DNA of 64,000 bases, taken from contig OZ220699.1 in assembly GCA_965116565.1 (NCBI GenBank), forward strand, positions 3,162,001 to 3,226,000. Reading direction: 5' to 3'. Positions 45,054-54,248 of the stretch are shown here, piece by piece. Source of the stretch: Bin87 sp965116565 (GTDB lineage Bacteria > Chloroflexota > Dehalococcoidia > Lucifugimonadales > UBA3495). The translations under genes and the position numbers were made by a program. The first letter of the stretch is position 1; the number at the start of each line of letters is the position of its first letter. The notes under the pieces were generated by a model. That model had not been told where the DNA came from. It ran no database searches and saw only the letters and a list, made by a program, of their open reading frames with translations.

Positions 45054-45818
45054 TTACGCGGTCAAGCCGCCGTCGATCGTCAGTATCTGGCCGGTGATGT
45101 AGCTTGCCGCAGGACTGACCAGGTACAGGACGGCCGCCGCCACATCTTCGGCAGTCCCGAATCGCCCCGCGGGCACGCGGTCAATCACCTGGCTCCGTTG
45201 TTCATCGGTCAATTCGCCGGTCATTCCGCCGCCGCCGTCGACCTCGATGAAACCGGGTGCAACAGCGTTCACTGTGATGTTGCGGCTGCCCACCTCGCGG
45301 GCAATAGCCTTGGCCATGCCGATCTGCCCGGCTTTGGATGCCGCATAGTTGGCCTGGCCCGGGTTGCCGGACAGCCCCACCACCGACGAAACATTGACGA
45401 TCCTTCCGTAGCGCTGACGCACCATCAGCGGAATGGCAAACCGCGTTGGCATGAACGTACCACGAAGGTTCACCGTCACCACGTCGTCCCAATCCGTGGC
45501 GTTCATCCGCATAACCAGCCGGTCGCGGGTGATCCCGGCGTTGTTAACCAGGATGTCCAGGCGACCCAGCCGGTCAGCCGTCGTCTTGACCACCGCCTCG
45601 GCTGCATTCTCGTCCGATACGTCCCCGGGAACCCGCAGCGCCTCGCCGCCGGCGGCCCTGATTTCATCAATAACACGGTCCGCCGCGTCCGCGTTGGTAC
45701 GATAGTTGATGCCTATCGACGCTCCGGCGGCGGCCAGGGCTTTGGCAATCTCCGCACCGATCCCCCGGGAGGACCCGGTAACCAGCGCGACCTGCCCACT
45801 CAAGTCAATCGTGTACAT
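45054..45818 (-). CDS. fabG: 3-oxoacyl-ACP reductase FabG
   Basis: 254-residue SDR enzyme reducing beta-ketoacyl-ACP with NADPH. GSSRGIGAEIAKAL is the cofactor motif, NNAGITRD the NNAG motif, NVSSVVGLSGN carries the catalytic Ser, and YAASKAGQIG has Tyr and Lys. It ends GQILTIDGGLTA. It lies 15 bases after plsX, so it is read as a fatty acid synthesis gene rather than a general SDR. Confidence 0.95.
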   Translation of the reverse strand: MYTIDLSGQVALVTGSSRGIGAEIAKALAAAGASIGINYRTNADAADRVIDEIRAAGGEALRVPGDVSDENAAEAVVKTTADRLGRLDILVNNAGITRDRLVMRMNATDWDDVVTVNLRGTFMPTRFAIPLMVRQRYGRIVNVSSVVGLSGNPGQANYAASKAGQIGMAKAIAREVGSRNITVNAVAPGFIEVDGGGGMTGELTDEQRSQVIDRVPAGRFGTAEDVAAAVLYLVSPAASYITGQILTIDGGLTA

Positions 45819-45833
45819 GGCGCACCTATTCCT

Positions 45834-46871
45834 TCACGCTTCCAGTACGCCCGTATGACGCAACTCAGACAACTCTTCGCCGAATCCACCCACCAGATCA
45901 ATGCTATGGCAGAGCAGACCGGTGTTGATTGCTCCGGCGATGCCATCGGCAGTGGATGAGCCGTGCCCAACCATCACCAGGCCGTCCACCCCGAACAGCG
46001 GGCCGCCCATCGTGCGGGGGAGGTTCATGTTGGTCCACAGCGCCCCGGCGATCTGCCTGACCTGATTCTCCGGCAGAAACTCCGCCAGTTGGCGTTGTAA
46101 ATATGGGGCCAGGGCGGAGCCAAGGCCCTCTGCGAACTTGATCAGGATGTTGCCGATGAAACCGTCGCACACGATGACATCGGCTTTATCCGTGAAAAAG
46201 TCCATGCCCTCCACGTTTCCGACAAAGTTCAGATGACTTTCCCGGAAGAGCGCATGGCTTTCCTGAACCTGCCGGTTCCCCTTGGCTTCCTCTTCCCCAA
46301 CGCTGAGCAACGCTACCCTGGGGTTATCGATCCGCAGGCGACGGCGCGCGAAAACCACACCCAGCGCCGCGAAACTCAGCAGCAGCGACGGCCGTGCGTC
46401 TACGTTGCTGCCCAGGTCAACCACGGTCGTGTTGGGGGCCAGACCCAGGAAGTTCCCCCCGATGCACGGTCGGTCCAAACCGTCGAGCAAGCCCAGGGTC
46501 AACGTGGCCGTTGCCATGGACGCGCCGGTCGAGCCGACCGAAACCACCATGTCAGCTTCGCCGGCCCGCAACAGTCTCATCGCGGTGACTATGGAAGAGC
46601 GGGGTTTGCTGCGCAGCGCCGATATTGGGTGCTCGTCGTCCTCGATTTTTCCGTCCGAGGGCACGATGGTCACGGGCAACGCAGCGATATTGGCGTTTTG
46701 CCTGGAGAGTTCCGCGCTCACCGGATCCGGATCTCCGACCAGGACGACATCCAGTTGGGGGTGGGCTTCGATTGCTGCCAGCGCCCCGGGTATGGTGACG
46801 GCGGGACCATAGTCTCCGCCCATGGCGTCCACAGCGATGCGCACCCTTGCCGTATTCCCATTACTACTCAT
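45834..46871 (-). CDS. plsX: phosphate acyltransferase PlsX
   Basis: 345 residues; forms acyl phosphate from acyl-ACP for phospholipid synthesis. VRIAVDAMGGDYGP, GDPDPVSAELSR, VSVGSTGASMATATL, VVDLGSNVDARP, SHLNFVGNVEGMD and VCDGFIGNILIKFAEGL are all family-typical. The ATG shares a base with the stop of the dehydratase upstream (TAATG). Leads into fabG, marking a lipid gene cluster. Confidence 0.97.
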   Translation of the reverse strand: MSSNGNTARVRIAVDAMGGDYGPAVTIPGALAAIEAHPQLDVVLVGDPDPVSAELSRQNANIAALPVTIVPSDGKIEDDEHPISALRSKPRSSIVTAMRLLRAGEADMVVSVGSTGASMATATLTLGLLDGLDRPCIGGNFLGLAPNTTVVDLGSNVDARPSLLLSFAALGVVFARRRLRIDNPRVALLSVGEEEAKGNRQVQESHALFRESHLNFVGNVEGMDFFTDKADVIVCDGFIGNILIKFAEGLGSALAPYLQRQLAEFLPENQVRQIAGALWTNMNLPRTMGGPLFGVDGLVMVGHGSSTADGIAGAINTGLLCHSIDLVGGFGEELSELRHTGVLEA

Positions 46872-47329
46872 TATCGAGCAACCCCTCGCTCCACTGCTCC
46901 GACGTGCAAGGCGGCGGTTCCGGTGATGATCTTCTCCCCACTTTCAGAGTTATTCAATTCCACGGTGCAGGTTATTTTCGCACCGGCTCCCTCCGGATCA
47001 CGTTTGCTCACGGCGCCACTTGCCTCGAGCGTGTCGCCGGGATACGCGGCACCACGGAACCGGACCCGCAAACTCCCCGAGGTGAGCCAATCTGCTCCGT
47101 AGGCGTTGGTCATCATTTCCGACAACAGCGTCAGCGTCAGCATCCCGTGGGCGATCACGCCGCCGAAGGGCGTATTCGCCGCAAATTCGTCGTCGTAGTG
47201 AATGCGATTATGGTCCCCGGAGGCGCGACGGTAGGCGTTGATCGCGTGCCGCGAGACCGTCCGGTGTACCGGGGGCAGCCGGTCGCCCACCGTTACGTAA
47301 CCAGTCATCACCGTTTCCATTTCAACCAT
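46871..47329 (-). CDS. MaoC-like dehydratase (hot-dog fold)
   Basis: 152 residues. The core YRRASGDHNRIHYDDEFA followed by FGGVIAHGML carries the hydratase Asp/His pair. Overlaps its partner upstream by 8 bases and plsX downstream by one base. In mycobacteria, HadB-like proteins of this kind dehydrate 3-hydroxyacyl-ACP; with plsX and fabG adjacent, this is the probable type II fatty acid dehydratase subunit here. Confidence 0.9.
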   Translation of the reverse strand: MVEMETVMTGYVTVGDRLPPVHRTVSRHAINAYRRASGDHNRIHYDDEFAANTPFGGVIAHGMLTLTLLSEMMTNAYGADWLTSGSLRVRFRGAAYPGDTLEASGAVSKRDPEGAGAKITCTVELNNSESGEKIITGTAALHVGAVERGVAR

Positions 47330-47732
47330 CGGAGACCCCGGCGTGCCCCTGAATGTCGGTCACGGGCAACAGGACGGTGGTGCGGCCCCGCTGGTACTGC
47401 TTTTCAGCATTAGCGTCGGCGACGTTGTAGTTCACGGTCAGGAATCGCAATCCTCCTCTTTCGCGAGCCGGCTCAAGCTCCGCTGTAGCGACTACTGTGC
47501 CTCCAATGCGCGGCGGGCTGACCGTTTCAATATCCTGGAGGCTGTGGATTGCGCCGTCCGGCAGGGACAGCCGATCAAGCAGGAGTCCGACCACTTTCGC
47601 CGTGATCATCAGGGGCGGAGCGATCCCAGACTCGCCGTAAATAGGCAAATTGTCCCCTACGGCATCCAGGTATTCCCGCACCGATTCGGCAGTGATCTGC
47701 CAGCTTCCCAAGTCTATGGAGGTGTCTTGCAC
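47322..47732 (-). CDS. FAS1-like dehydratase half (HadA-like)
   Basis: 136 residues. A hot-dog domain lacking the catalytic His motif: SVREYLDAVGDNLPIYGE, PPLMITAKVVGLLL and SLQDIETVSPPRIGGTV. Pairs with the catalytic half just downstream (8-base overlap). By analogy with HadA/HadB this would be the non-catalytic, substrate-binding subunit. First gene of the dehydratase-plsX-fabG run. Confidence 0.85.
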   Translation of the reverse strand: MQDTSIDLGSWQITAESVREYLDAVGDNLPIYGESGIAPPLMITAKVVGLLLDRLSLPDGAIHSLQDIETVSPPRIGGTVVATAELEPARERGGLRFLTVNYNVADANAEKQYQRGRTTVLLPVTDIQGHAGVSDG

Positions 47733-47798
47733 AGTTATCCTGCAGCGCGCTTATCTGGTATGCACAGCGCACCCGGAAACACTATACACCATGTCGGA

Positions 47799-49043
47799 TC
47801 AGACTTTCGGAAGTCCGAAATCCTCTATTGCCATGTCCGAGAGGTACTCGCCGATCGCCAGCGATGACGTCGCGCCCGGCGACGGAGCATTGAGCACGTG
47901 CAAGGCCTTCTGCCCCCGCAGGATGTGAAAATCGTCCAGGATCGCCCCCGACGATGACACGGCTTGAGCGCGGACGCCGCTGCCACCAGGTTCGAGATCG
48001 GATCTCTGAATCTCGGGGATCAGTTTCTGCAGGTCGCCCACGAACACCGATTTGCTGTATGAACGGTGCATTTCCTGCATGCCCGTGCGCCAGTGCCTGG
48101 CGGTCATCTTCCAGAATCCGGGAAAAGCCAGTGCGCCAGCCGTTTCGCCAAAGCTGATGTCGCCCTTGCGGTAGCCCTCCCGCGCCCACGCCAGCACTGC
48201 GTTCGGCCCGGCCTCGACGTACCCGTGGATGTTGCGCGTGTAGTGCACGCCCAGGAACGGGAACCGCGGGTCGGGCACCGGGTAGATCAACCCTTTGACC
48301 AGGTCGTGGCTCGTTTCGGCCAACTTGTAATACTCGCCGCGGAACGGGATGATGCGCACGTCGGTTTCCTCGCCCATCATCTTCGCCAGCTTGTCGGCGT
48401 ACAGGCCGCCGCAGTTGATCACGTGCCTGGCCTGAAGCGCGCCACGCTCAGTTTCCAGCGCGGTCCCGCCGGGGCTCTGCCGCGCCTGCCTCACCGCCGC
48501 GCCAGTGAAGATGTCTCCGCCGGCGGACTGGAACTTGCCGGCATAGGCGTTGGCGACCCGTACGTAATCCACGATCCCCGTATGCGGAGCCCACAGCGCA
48601 CGCACGCCCCTGGTGTGGGGTTCGATCTCCTCCAGCCGGTCCGAATCGACGATTTGCAGATCCGGCACGCCGTTGGCGACGCCCCGCTCGTACAGGTCCT
48701 GGAGACGACCCAACTCGCTCTCGTGCGTGGCAACGATGACCTTCCCGCACGGATCGTAGTCGATCTCGTTCTCCTCGCAGAAAGCGATGAGGCGGTCCTT
48801 GCCGCCGACGCAGAACCTGGCCTTCCATGAACCGGGGCGATAGTAGATCCCGGAATGGATCACGCCGCTGTTGTGGCCGGTCTGGTGCTGGGCCAGTCGG
48901 TCCTCCTTCTCGATGACCGCGACGTTGAGATCCGGCAATTGCTCCAGCAACTGCATCGCGGTGGACAGCCCGATGATGCCGCCGCCCACGATGGCCACGT
49001 CGTACATCCGCGTCTCCACCGATCCGGAACCGTTCGCGGTCAT
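47799..49043 (-). CDS. lhgO: L-2-hydroxyglutarate oxidase (FAD)
   Basis: 414-residue FAD-dependent oxidase/dehydrogenase. DVAIVGGGIIGLSTAMQL is the dinucleotide site, HQTGHNSGVIHSGIYYRPGS the hallmark of LhgO/L2HGDH, and VDYVRVANAY and INCGGLYADKLA follow. FRGEYYKLAE and NAPSPGATSSLAIGEYL complete the substrate region. It oxidises L-2-hydroxyglutarate to 2-oxoglutarate, passing electrons to oxygen or the quinone pool. GGAGG seven bases before ATG 49043 supports the start. Divergent from PrpD. Confidence 0.94.
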   Translation of the reverse strand: MTANGSGSVETRMYDVAIVGGGIIGLSTAMQLLEQLPDLNVAVIEKEDRLAQHQTGHNSGVIHSGIYYRPGSWKARFCVGGKDRLIAFCEENEIDYDPCGKVIVATHESELGRLQDLYERGVANGVPDLQIVDSDRLEEIEPHTRGVRALWAPHTGIVDYVRVANAYAGKFQSAGGDIFTGAAVRQARQSPGGTALETERGALQARHVINCGGLYADKLAKMMGEETDVRIIPFRGEYYKLAETSHDLVKGLIYPVPDPRFPFLGVHYTRNIHGYVEAGPNAVLAWAREGYRKGDISFGETAGALAFPGFWKMTARHWRTGMQEMHRSYSKSVFVGDLQKLIPEIQRSDLEPGGSGVRAQAVSSSGAILDDFHILRGQKALHVLNAPSPGATSSLAIGEYLSDMAIEDFGLPKV

Positions 49044-49301
49044 TGCCTTACCTCCAACAGCTTTTGCTCTCTGGACTCATCCGACTCCAGGGGCGGGAAC
49101 CAGACCCGGTAACACTCTTGCCGTTCACAGGGTGCCTGGGATTCCTCCTGTTCGGCCAGCGCACCTGCCACACCCGGCGCGGCAATGTCCACCGAGTTCG
49201 TCTCGCCATCACTCCCTGCCGTCCACCTGCGGCATTATACACATGGATGCGGAGCGCCCCGCGTTGCGCCGGACCGCACCCCTCGCTATCCTTACCACGC
49301 C

Positions 49302-50624
49302 ATGAGTACGAGCCAACCTGATTTCACCCGGCGCATCGCCCGTTTCGCGGCGGAGGTCGCCAGCAATCCCGACTCACTGCCAGCGCCTGTAGCCGACGTT
49401 TGCCGCGACATGATGCTCAACGCCGCCGCCGCCGCCCTGGCCGGCGCCGCGCACCCCGACGGAATCGCCCTGGCACGCTCATTGCGCGCCATGGGAGGCA
49501 ACGGGCGCAGCACCATCATCGGCATGGGTCAACGCACCTCGCCGGTTTATGCAGCGCTGGTCAATGGGACCCTGATCCGTGTGCTGGACTTCGACGATAG
49601 TCTCGTCGAGGCCGGTGAGAATGGCGCAGGTCCTGTCCATCCCACCGCCGCCGTGTTTCCCTCGGTGATGGCGCTGGGTGAGATGCACGGTTATTCAGGC
49701 AGTGCCGTCCTGGCTGCTTTCGCGGTGGGTTGCGAGATTGTCGCCCGCCTGGCGCCGGCGCCGCAGATTGGCAACGCGGCCGGGGCCATCGGTTCCGCCG
49801 CCGCCGCCGCCATGCTGTTCGCGCCCGAAGAGTCGACGATTGCCAATGCTATCAGTCTCGCGGCGTCGGTCGCCGAATCGGGAATCGTCTACCGATCCGC
49901 GGGAGCGTCTGCCCTGGCCGGCGGGAAAGCGGCGATGCACGGGGTTCTGGCCGCGACCATGGCGTCAGAGGAAATCCATGCACCGCCTGCGGATGATCCG
50001 GTTCCCGCCGAAGCACTGGCAGACCTGGGCCGGGACTGGCGTTTGCTGGATCCCGGCGTAACGATCCGCCTCTATCCGTGCCACTCCGCCAGCCACAGCG
50101 TCATAGATGCGGTCCTGGGACTGTCGCAACTTCACCGGTTGGAACCCAATCAGATAGTTTCCGCGCATGTCGGGGTGACCGCCGAAACGCTGCGGAATTT
50201 GCCCCATCACATCCCTGCGGACGGATGGCAGGGCCGCACCTCCATCGGTTTCATCGCCGCGGCAACGCTGTGCCACGGGCAGCCACTGATTAACTTTTTC
50301 TCGGACCCTGCCGTGCAGGACGAAGGTGTACGCTCGGTGATGGAACGCATCTCGGTGGAGGCCACCCTCGCCAGGTCGCCGCTTGCTCCTCATCCGGCCG
50401 AGGTTTCCGTTTCGCTCGGCGACGGACGGACTCTGCGCCACCGTGTCGACCATCCGCGGGGCACGCCGGCAATGCCCCTGGACCCTGAGGAACTGGAGGC
50501 CAAGTTCCTGTACTGCACCCGCTACATTCTGCCGGCCGACCACATTGACGAGGCCATCGCCAGTTTCCGGGACATCGCGGAAATCGAGAACGTCACCGGC
50601 ATGGCGTCCGTCCTGGGCGGCTGA
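49302..50624 (+). CDS. MmgE/PrpD family protein
   Basis: 440 residues of the 2-methylcitrate dehydratase/aconitate decarboxylase fold. AAAAALAGAAHPDGIALA, VLDFDDSLVEAGENGAGPVHPTAAV (the conserved D/H active-site segment), FAVGCEIVARL, KAAMHGVLAATMA and IRLYPCHSASHSVIDAVL are family signatures. A remote paralogue is at 58007. Substrate may be a methylcitrate-like or other tricarboxylate; neighbours do not include prpB/prpC. ATG 49302 is chosen on domain start. Confidence 0.9.
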   Translation: MSTSQPDFTRRIARFAAEVASNPDSLPAPVADVCRDMMLNAAAAALAGAAHPDGIALARSLRAMGGNGRSTIIGMGQRTSPVYAALVNGTLIRVLDFDDSLVEAGENGAGPVHPTAAVFPSVMALGEMHGYSGSAVLAAFAVGCEIVARLAPAPQIGNAAGAIGSAAAAAMLFAPEESTIANAISLAASVAESGIVYRSAGASALAGGKAAMHGVLAATMASEEIHAPPADDPVPAEALADLGRDWRLLDPGVTIRLYPCHSASHSVIDAVLGLSQLHRLEPNQIVSAHVGVTAETLRNLPHHIPADGWQGRTSIGFIAAATLCHGQPLINFFSDPAVQDEGVRSVMERISVEATLARSPLAPHPAEVSVSLGDGRTLRHRVDHPRGTPAMPLDPEELEAKFLYCTRYILPADHIDEAIASFRDIAEIENVTGMASVLGG

Positions 50625-50689
50625 TCCTATCCTTCCCGCGTATTGACCCTGTGTATCGACGTGAAACCAAAACCCGGAGGCAAAGCACC

Positions 50690-51658
50690 ATGAAAGGCAT
50701 TCGCGCTTACGAAATCGGCGCCCCCGACGTCCTGAAATATGAAGATATGCCCGAGCCTGCGCCCGCGGCTGGACAGGCCATCGTATCGATCCGCAATATC
50801 GGCGTGAACTACACCGATGTGTCCAGCCGCAAGGGAACCAACCCGCCGGCCGCGTTTCCGTGGACTCCCGGACGGGAGGCGTCCGGAGTCGTTACCGCCG
50901 TCGGCGAGGGCGTTACCGAGGTGTCCGTCGGCGATCGCGTCGCCTACGCCATGCACACGGGTTCGTACGCCGAGCAGCAGGCGGTGCCGGCATGGCTCCT
51001 GGTACGCATTCCCGACGAAATGGACTTCGAAACCGGCGCCGCGACCCTGCTCCAGTGCATGACGGCCCACTTCCTCGTCAATGACATCATCCCGCTGCAC
51101 GCGGGAGATCGCGCGCTGGTCCACGCGGGCGCCGGCGGCATGGGCCTGCTGCTTATCCAGATGCTGAAACGCATGGGCCTCCACGTGTACACCACCGTGT
51201 CCACGGACGACAAGGCCGCCCTGGCCTCCAACGCTGGCGCCGACGACGCCATCCTCTACACACGGCAGGATTTCGAGGAAGAAATACGGCGAATGACCAA
51301 CGGCGAGGGCGTCAAGATCATCTACGACGCCGTCGGCGCGACCACCTTCGAGAAGGGTCTTCGCATCCTTGGACGGCGCGGGTGCATGTGCCTGTACGGG
51401 CAGGCCGGCGGGCCGGTCGGCATGGTGGACTCCGCAGCCCTGCGCAATGGCTCGCTGTACCTGACGCGCCCCTCCCTGGGCGATTTCACGGCCACGCGTA
51501 CCGAACTGCTGAAGCGCGCCGAGGACTGCCTCAACTGGGTGCATTCCGGCCAAATCAGGCAGAACGTCAGCCTGAACCTGCCACTGGCCGAAGCCGCCGA
51601 GGCGCACCGCCGGCTGGAGGGACGGGAGACCACCGGCAAGATTTTGTTGACGCCGTGA
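50690..51658 (+). CDS. quinone oxidoreductase-type MDR dehydrogenase (zinc-less)
   Basis: 322 residues. Medium-chain dehydrogenase without the catalytic-zinc Cys/His set. The N-domain has IRNIGVNYTDVSSRKG and PGREASGVVTAVGEGV; the NADPH-binding LVHAGAGGMGLLLIQM lies near residue 145. AYAMHTGSYAEQ is typical of quinone oxidoreductases. GGAGG nine bases before ATG 50690 fixes the start. 65 bases after PrpD, possibly cotranscribed. Confidence 0.93.
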   Translation: MKGIRAYEIGAPDVLKYEDMPEPAPAAGQAIVSIRNIGVNYTDVSSRKGTNPPAAFPWTPGREASGVVTAVGEGVTEVSVGDRVAYAMHTGSYAEQQAVPAWLLVRIPDEMDFETGAATLLQCMTAHFLVNDIIPLHAGDRALVHAGAGGMGLLLIQMLKRMGLHVYTTVSTDDKAALASNAGADDAILYTRQDFEEEIRRMTNGEGVKIIYDAVGATTFEKGLRILGRRGCMCLYGQAGGPVGMVDSAALRNGSLYLTRPSLGDFTATRTELLKRAEDCLNWVHSGQIRQNVSLNLPLAEAAEAHRRLEGRETTGKILLTP

Positions 51659-51710
51659 TAGACTCAACGCATGGACCGCACTTGATCTCGCCATTGGTTC
51701 GGAGACAGCC

Positions 51711-51989
51711 ATGAGTAAGTCAATCCCGTTCCACGAAAAGCTGCATACGCTCACCGTTGAAGAATTCGGTGAGCGATACCTGTCAATCATCGAAGCTGTT
51801 TTCGAGCAGGACGGATTGGCCATCATATTCGACGGCGACAAACCCATCGTGCAGATAACCCGGTACGAAGAACCGCCACTCCACGGCTACGGTTCCATGA
51901 AAGGCCAAATCGAAATTCACGGCGATATCGTGTCGCCGTTACCGCCCGAATGGTATGCCAGCGACTATGACGAGAAAAATCTAGTTTGA
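51711..51989 (+). CDS. Phd/YefM-like antitoxin
   Basis: 92 residues, small and acidic at the C-terminus; LTVEEFGERYLSIIEAVFEQDGLAIIF and KPIVQITRYE resemble a Phd-type DNA-binding fold with a strand-rich middle. It lies directly before a PIN-domain toxin whose start overlaps its stop, the usual antitoxin-toxin order. Exact antitoxin family is uncertain. Confidence 0.78.
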   Translation: MSKSIPFHEKLHTLTVEEFGERYLSIIEAVFEQDGLAIIFDGDKPIVQITRYEEPPLHGYGSMKGQIEIHGDIVSPLPPEWYASDYDEKNLV

Positions 51990-52384
51990 TACTGCCGGAC
52001 ACCCATTCACTGATCTGGTTCCTCGATTCCAGCCCGCGCCTCGGATCAGCGGCCCAACGCAGGATACGAGAGTCTGTCGAACGCGGGGAAACTGCCTTTT
52101 CAGCAATCTCGGTCTGGGAAGTCGCCCTGCTGTTGGCAAAGGGTCGTCTCACCCTCAACGTGGACGCGATGCGATGGCGCCAAAACCTTCTGGACGCAGG
52201 GTTCGTGGAGATTCCGGTTGACGGCGCAATAGCCGCCCGCTCGGTGGCGCTGACCGATTTTCACGACGACCCTGCCGACCGCATCATCATTGCTACTGCC
52301 CAGGAAGGCCACCAGTTGATCACCGCCGACCGCGACATACTCAATTGGCCCGGCCAACTCAACAGTTTCCCGGCCCGCCGCTGA
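51986..52384 (+). CDS. PIN-domain toxin (VapC-like RNase)
   Basis: 132 residues. Acidic residues at LPDTHSLIWFL, SAISVWEVALL, DDPADRIIIATA and ITADRDIL form the PIN metal site; the family cleaves RNA. TTG 51986 overlaps the antitoxin stop (TTGA), giving translational coupling. Toxin-antitoxin pair located between the PrpD block and the tryptophan operon. Confidence 0.9.
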   Translation: MILPDTHSLIWFLDSSPRLGSAAQRRIRESVERGETAFSAISVWEVALLLAKGRLTLNVDAMRWRQNLLDAGFVEIPVDGAIAARSVALTDFHDDPADRIIIATAQEGHQLITADRDILNWPGQLNSFPARR

Positions 52385-52454
52385 TTTGACGCCCCCAATC
52401 CTCCCCCATACAATTATCCGAGCACAACCGAATATCCAATCGCTGTGAAGGGGA

Positions 52455-52677
52455 TTAGTAAGCGTCCAGCGAGGCCCAGAGAGCCGGAGTTGCTGTGAAC
52501 CGGCGCCAGGCGCAGACGCCCAATGGACCCCGGAGCCGTCCGCCGAAAGGAACGTATCCGACAAGGTGTTGCGTCGAGTAGGCCGGAACGCGTGGGCTGC
52601 GTTATACGCCCACCAAACACCACAACCAGGGTGGCATAGCGACCGTTTGGCTCGTCCCTACAGGGGACGGGCTTTTT
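52455..52677 (+). promoter_or_regulatory. tryptophan T-box riboswitch leader
   Basis: About 223 bases before trpE. The AGAGAG element of stem I lies at 52478-52483. A TGG (Trp) specifier triplet is at 52524-52526 in the stem I loop region. AGGGTGGCA at 52628-52636 is the T-box antiterminator sequence, whose TGGC can pair with the GCCA 3' end of tRNA-Trp. A terminator follows. Uncharged tRNA-Trp should switch on trpE. Confidence 0.93.
52650..52677 (+). terminator. T-box-linked Rho-independent terminator
   Basis: GCTCGTCCC (52650-52658) pairs with GGGACGGGC (52664-52672) with one G-T pair, then TTTTT at 52673-52677. It is mutually exclusive with the antiterminator containing 52628-52636. Confidence 0.92.
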
Positions 52678-52714
52678 CTTGTGCCACCCGCTCCAAAACA
52701 CCATCGGATTTCAC

Positions 52715-54193
52715 ATGCCAAGCACCTACTACCCCACGCTGGAACAGGTCCGGTCGATGGCCCACCAGGGCAACCTCTGCCCCGTGTACTGCACCATCAA
52801 CGCCGACCTGGAAACCCCGGTATCGGCCTACCTTAAAGTCGCCAGGCCCCCGTATTCCTTCCTCCTGGAATCGGTGGCCGGCGGCGAACGGATCGGCCGC
52901 TACAGTTTCATCGGCACCGAGCCCTATGATGTGTTCAGCACCGGCGCGGATCAGCCTTCCGGCCAGACCGACCCGTTGGAGTTGGTCCAGCGGGAAATGG
53001 ACTCGTTCCAACTCATTCCCGTTGAGGGTCTCCCGCCCTTCCACGGGGGCGGCGTGGGTTACGTGGCCTACGACGCGGTGCATTACTTCGAACCCCGCGT
53101 GCCGATGCCGGACTCCGACCCCCAGGGCCTGCCGGAATCGGTGTTTATGTTCACCGACACGCTGCTGGTGTTCGACCATCTGCGCCACGACATCAAGGTG
53201 GTCAGCCACGCCCGGCTGGACGGTGGCGACCCGAACTCCGACCAAATCAAAGTCGCGTATGAAGCCGCCGTCGCCAAGATCGAGCGCATGGTGGACCGTC
53301 TCTCCCGTCCGCTGGAGATCCCGCCCGAACTGCTGGCCCAACCCGCCATGCCCTCCGGGGGCGAGACCCAATCCAACTTCACCGTCCCGGAATACGAAGC
53401 CATCGTCGACAAGTGCATCGAGTACATCTACGCCGGCGACGTGATCCAGGTAGTGAACTCGCAGCGGTTCAGCCGGCACACCGACGCCCACCCGTTCCAG
53501 GTGTATCGCGCCCTGCGGGGCAGCAACCCGTCGCCCTACATGTACTACCTGGACCTCAACGGCTTCCAGATCGTCGGCGCCGCCATCGAGACCGTCGCCA
53601 CCGTACACGACGGCATCGTCAACACGCATCCCATTGCCGGCACTCGCCCGCGGGGCCAGACGCCGGCCGAGGATGTTGCTCTGGAGCAGGAACTCAAAGG
53701 CAGCGAAAAACAACAGGCGGAACACATCATGCTCCTTGACTTGGGCCGCAACGACATCGGCCGGGTCAGCGTGCCCGGCACCGTGAAGGTCACGCAATAC
53801 ATGGACGTGGAAAGGTTCTCTCACGTCATGCACCTGGTGTCCCACGTGGAGGGCGAACTGCGGCCTGACATGACCCCCTATGACGCCCTGCGCGCCTGCT
53901 TCCCCGCCGGCACGGTGTCCGGCGCGCCCAAGATCCGCGCCATGGAGATCATCGCCGAGGTGGAGCAGGAGCGGCGCGGACCCTACGGCGGCGCGGTGGC
54001 CTACTTCAGCTACAACGGCAACATGGACACCGCCCTCGTGCTGCGCACCGGGATATTCAAAGACGGCGTCATGTACGTCCAGGCCGGCGGCGGCGTGGTC
54101 GCCGACAGCGTAGCCGAGGACGAGTACATGGAGACCCGCCACAAGTCCGGCGCAATGATGCGCGCCATCGACGTCGCCGAGGGCGCCGCCTGA
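52715..54193 (+). CDS. trpE: anthranilate synthase component I
   Basis: 492 residues converting chorismate to anthranilate. The N-terminal tryptophan-feedback region has YSFLLESVAGGERIGRYSFIG. The chorismate domain has VVNSQRFS, GTRPRGQT, LLDLGRNDIGRVS, GTVSGAPKIRAMEII and YGGAVAYFSYNGNMD. ATG 52715 is chosen over TTG 52679, which lies next to the terminator. Under T-box control and followed by a VOC gene and trpG. Confidence 0.97.
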   Translation: MPSTYYPTLEQVRSMAHQGNLCPVYCTINADLETPVSAYLKVARPPYSFLLESVAGGERIGRYSFIGTEPYDVFSTGADQPSGQTDPLELVQREMDSFQLIPVEGLPPFHGGGVGYVAYDAVHYFEPRVPMPDSDPQGLPESVFMFTDTLLVFDHLRHDIKVVSHARLDGGDPNSDQIKVAYEAAVAKIERMVDRLSRPLEIPPELLAQPAMPSGGETQSNFTVPEYEAIVDKCIEYIYAGDVIQVVNSQRFSRHTDAHPFQVYRALRGSNPSPYMYYLDLNGFQIVGAAIETVATVHDGIVNTHPIAGTRPRGQTPAEDVALEQELKGSEKQQAEHIMLLDLGRNDIGRVSVPGTVKVTQYMDVERFSHVMHLVSHVEGELRPDMTPYDALRACFPAGTVSGAPKIRAMEIIAEVEQERRGPYGGAVAYFSYNGNMDTALVLRTGIFKDGVMYVQAGGGVVADSVAEDEYMETRHKSGAMMRAIDVAEGAA

Positions 54194-54248
54194 TCCAACC
54201 TGCGACCAGTCCATCCCGTGCGTAGGCGCGCACAAACCGGAGGAAACT

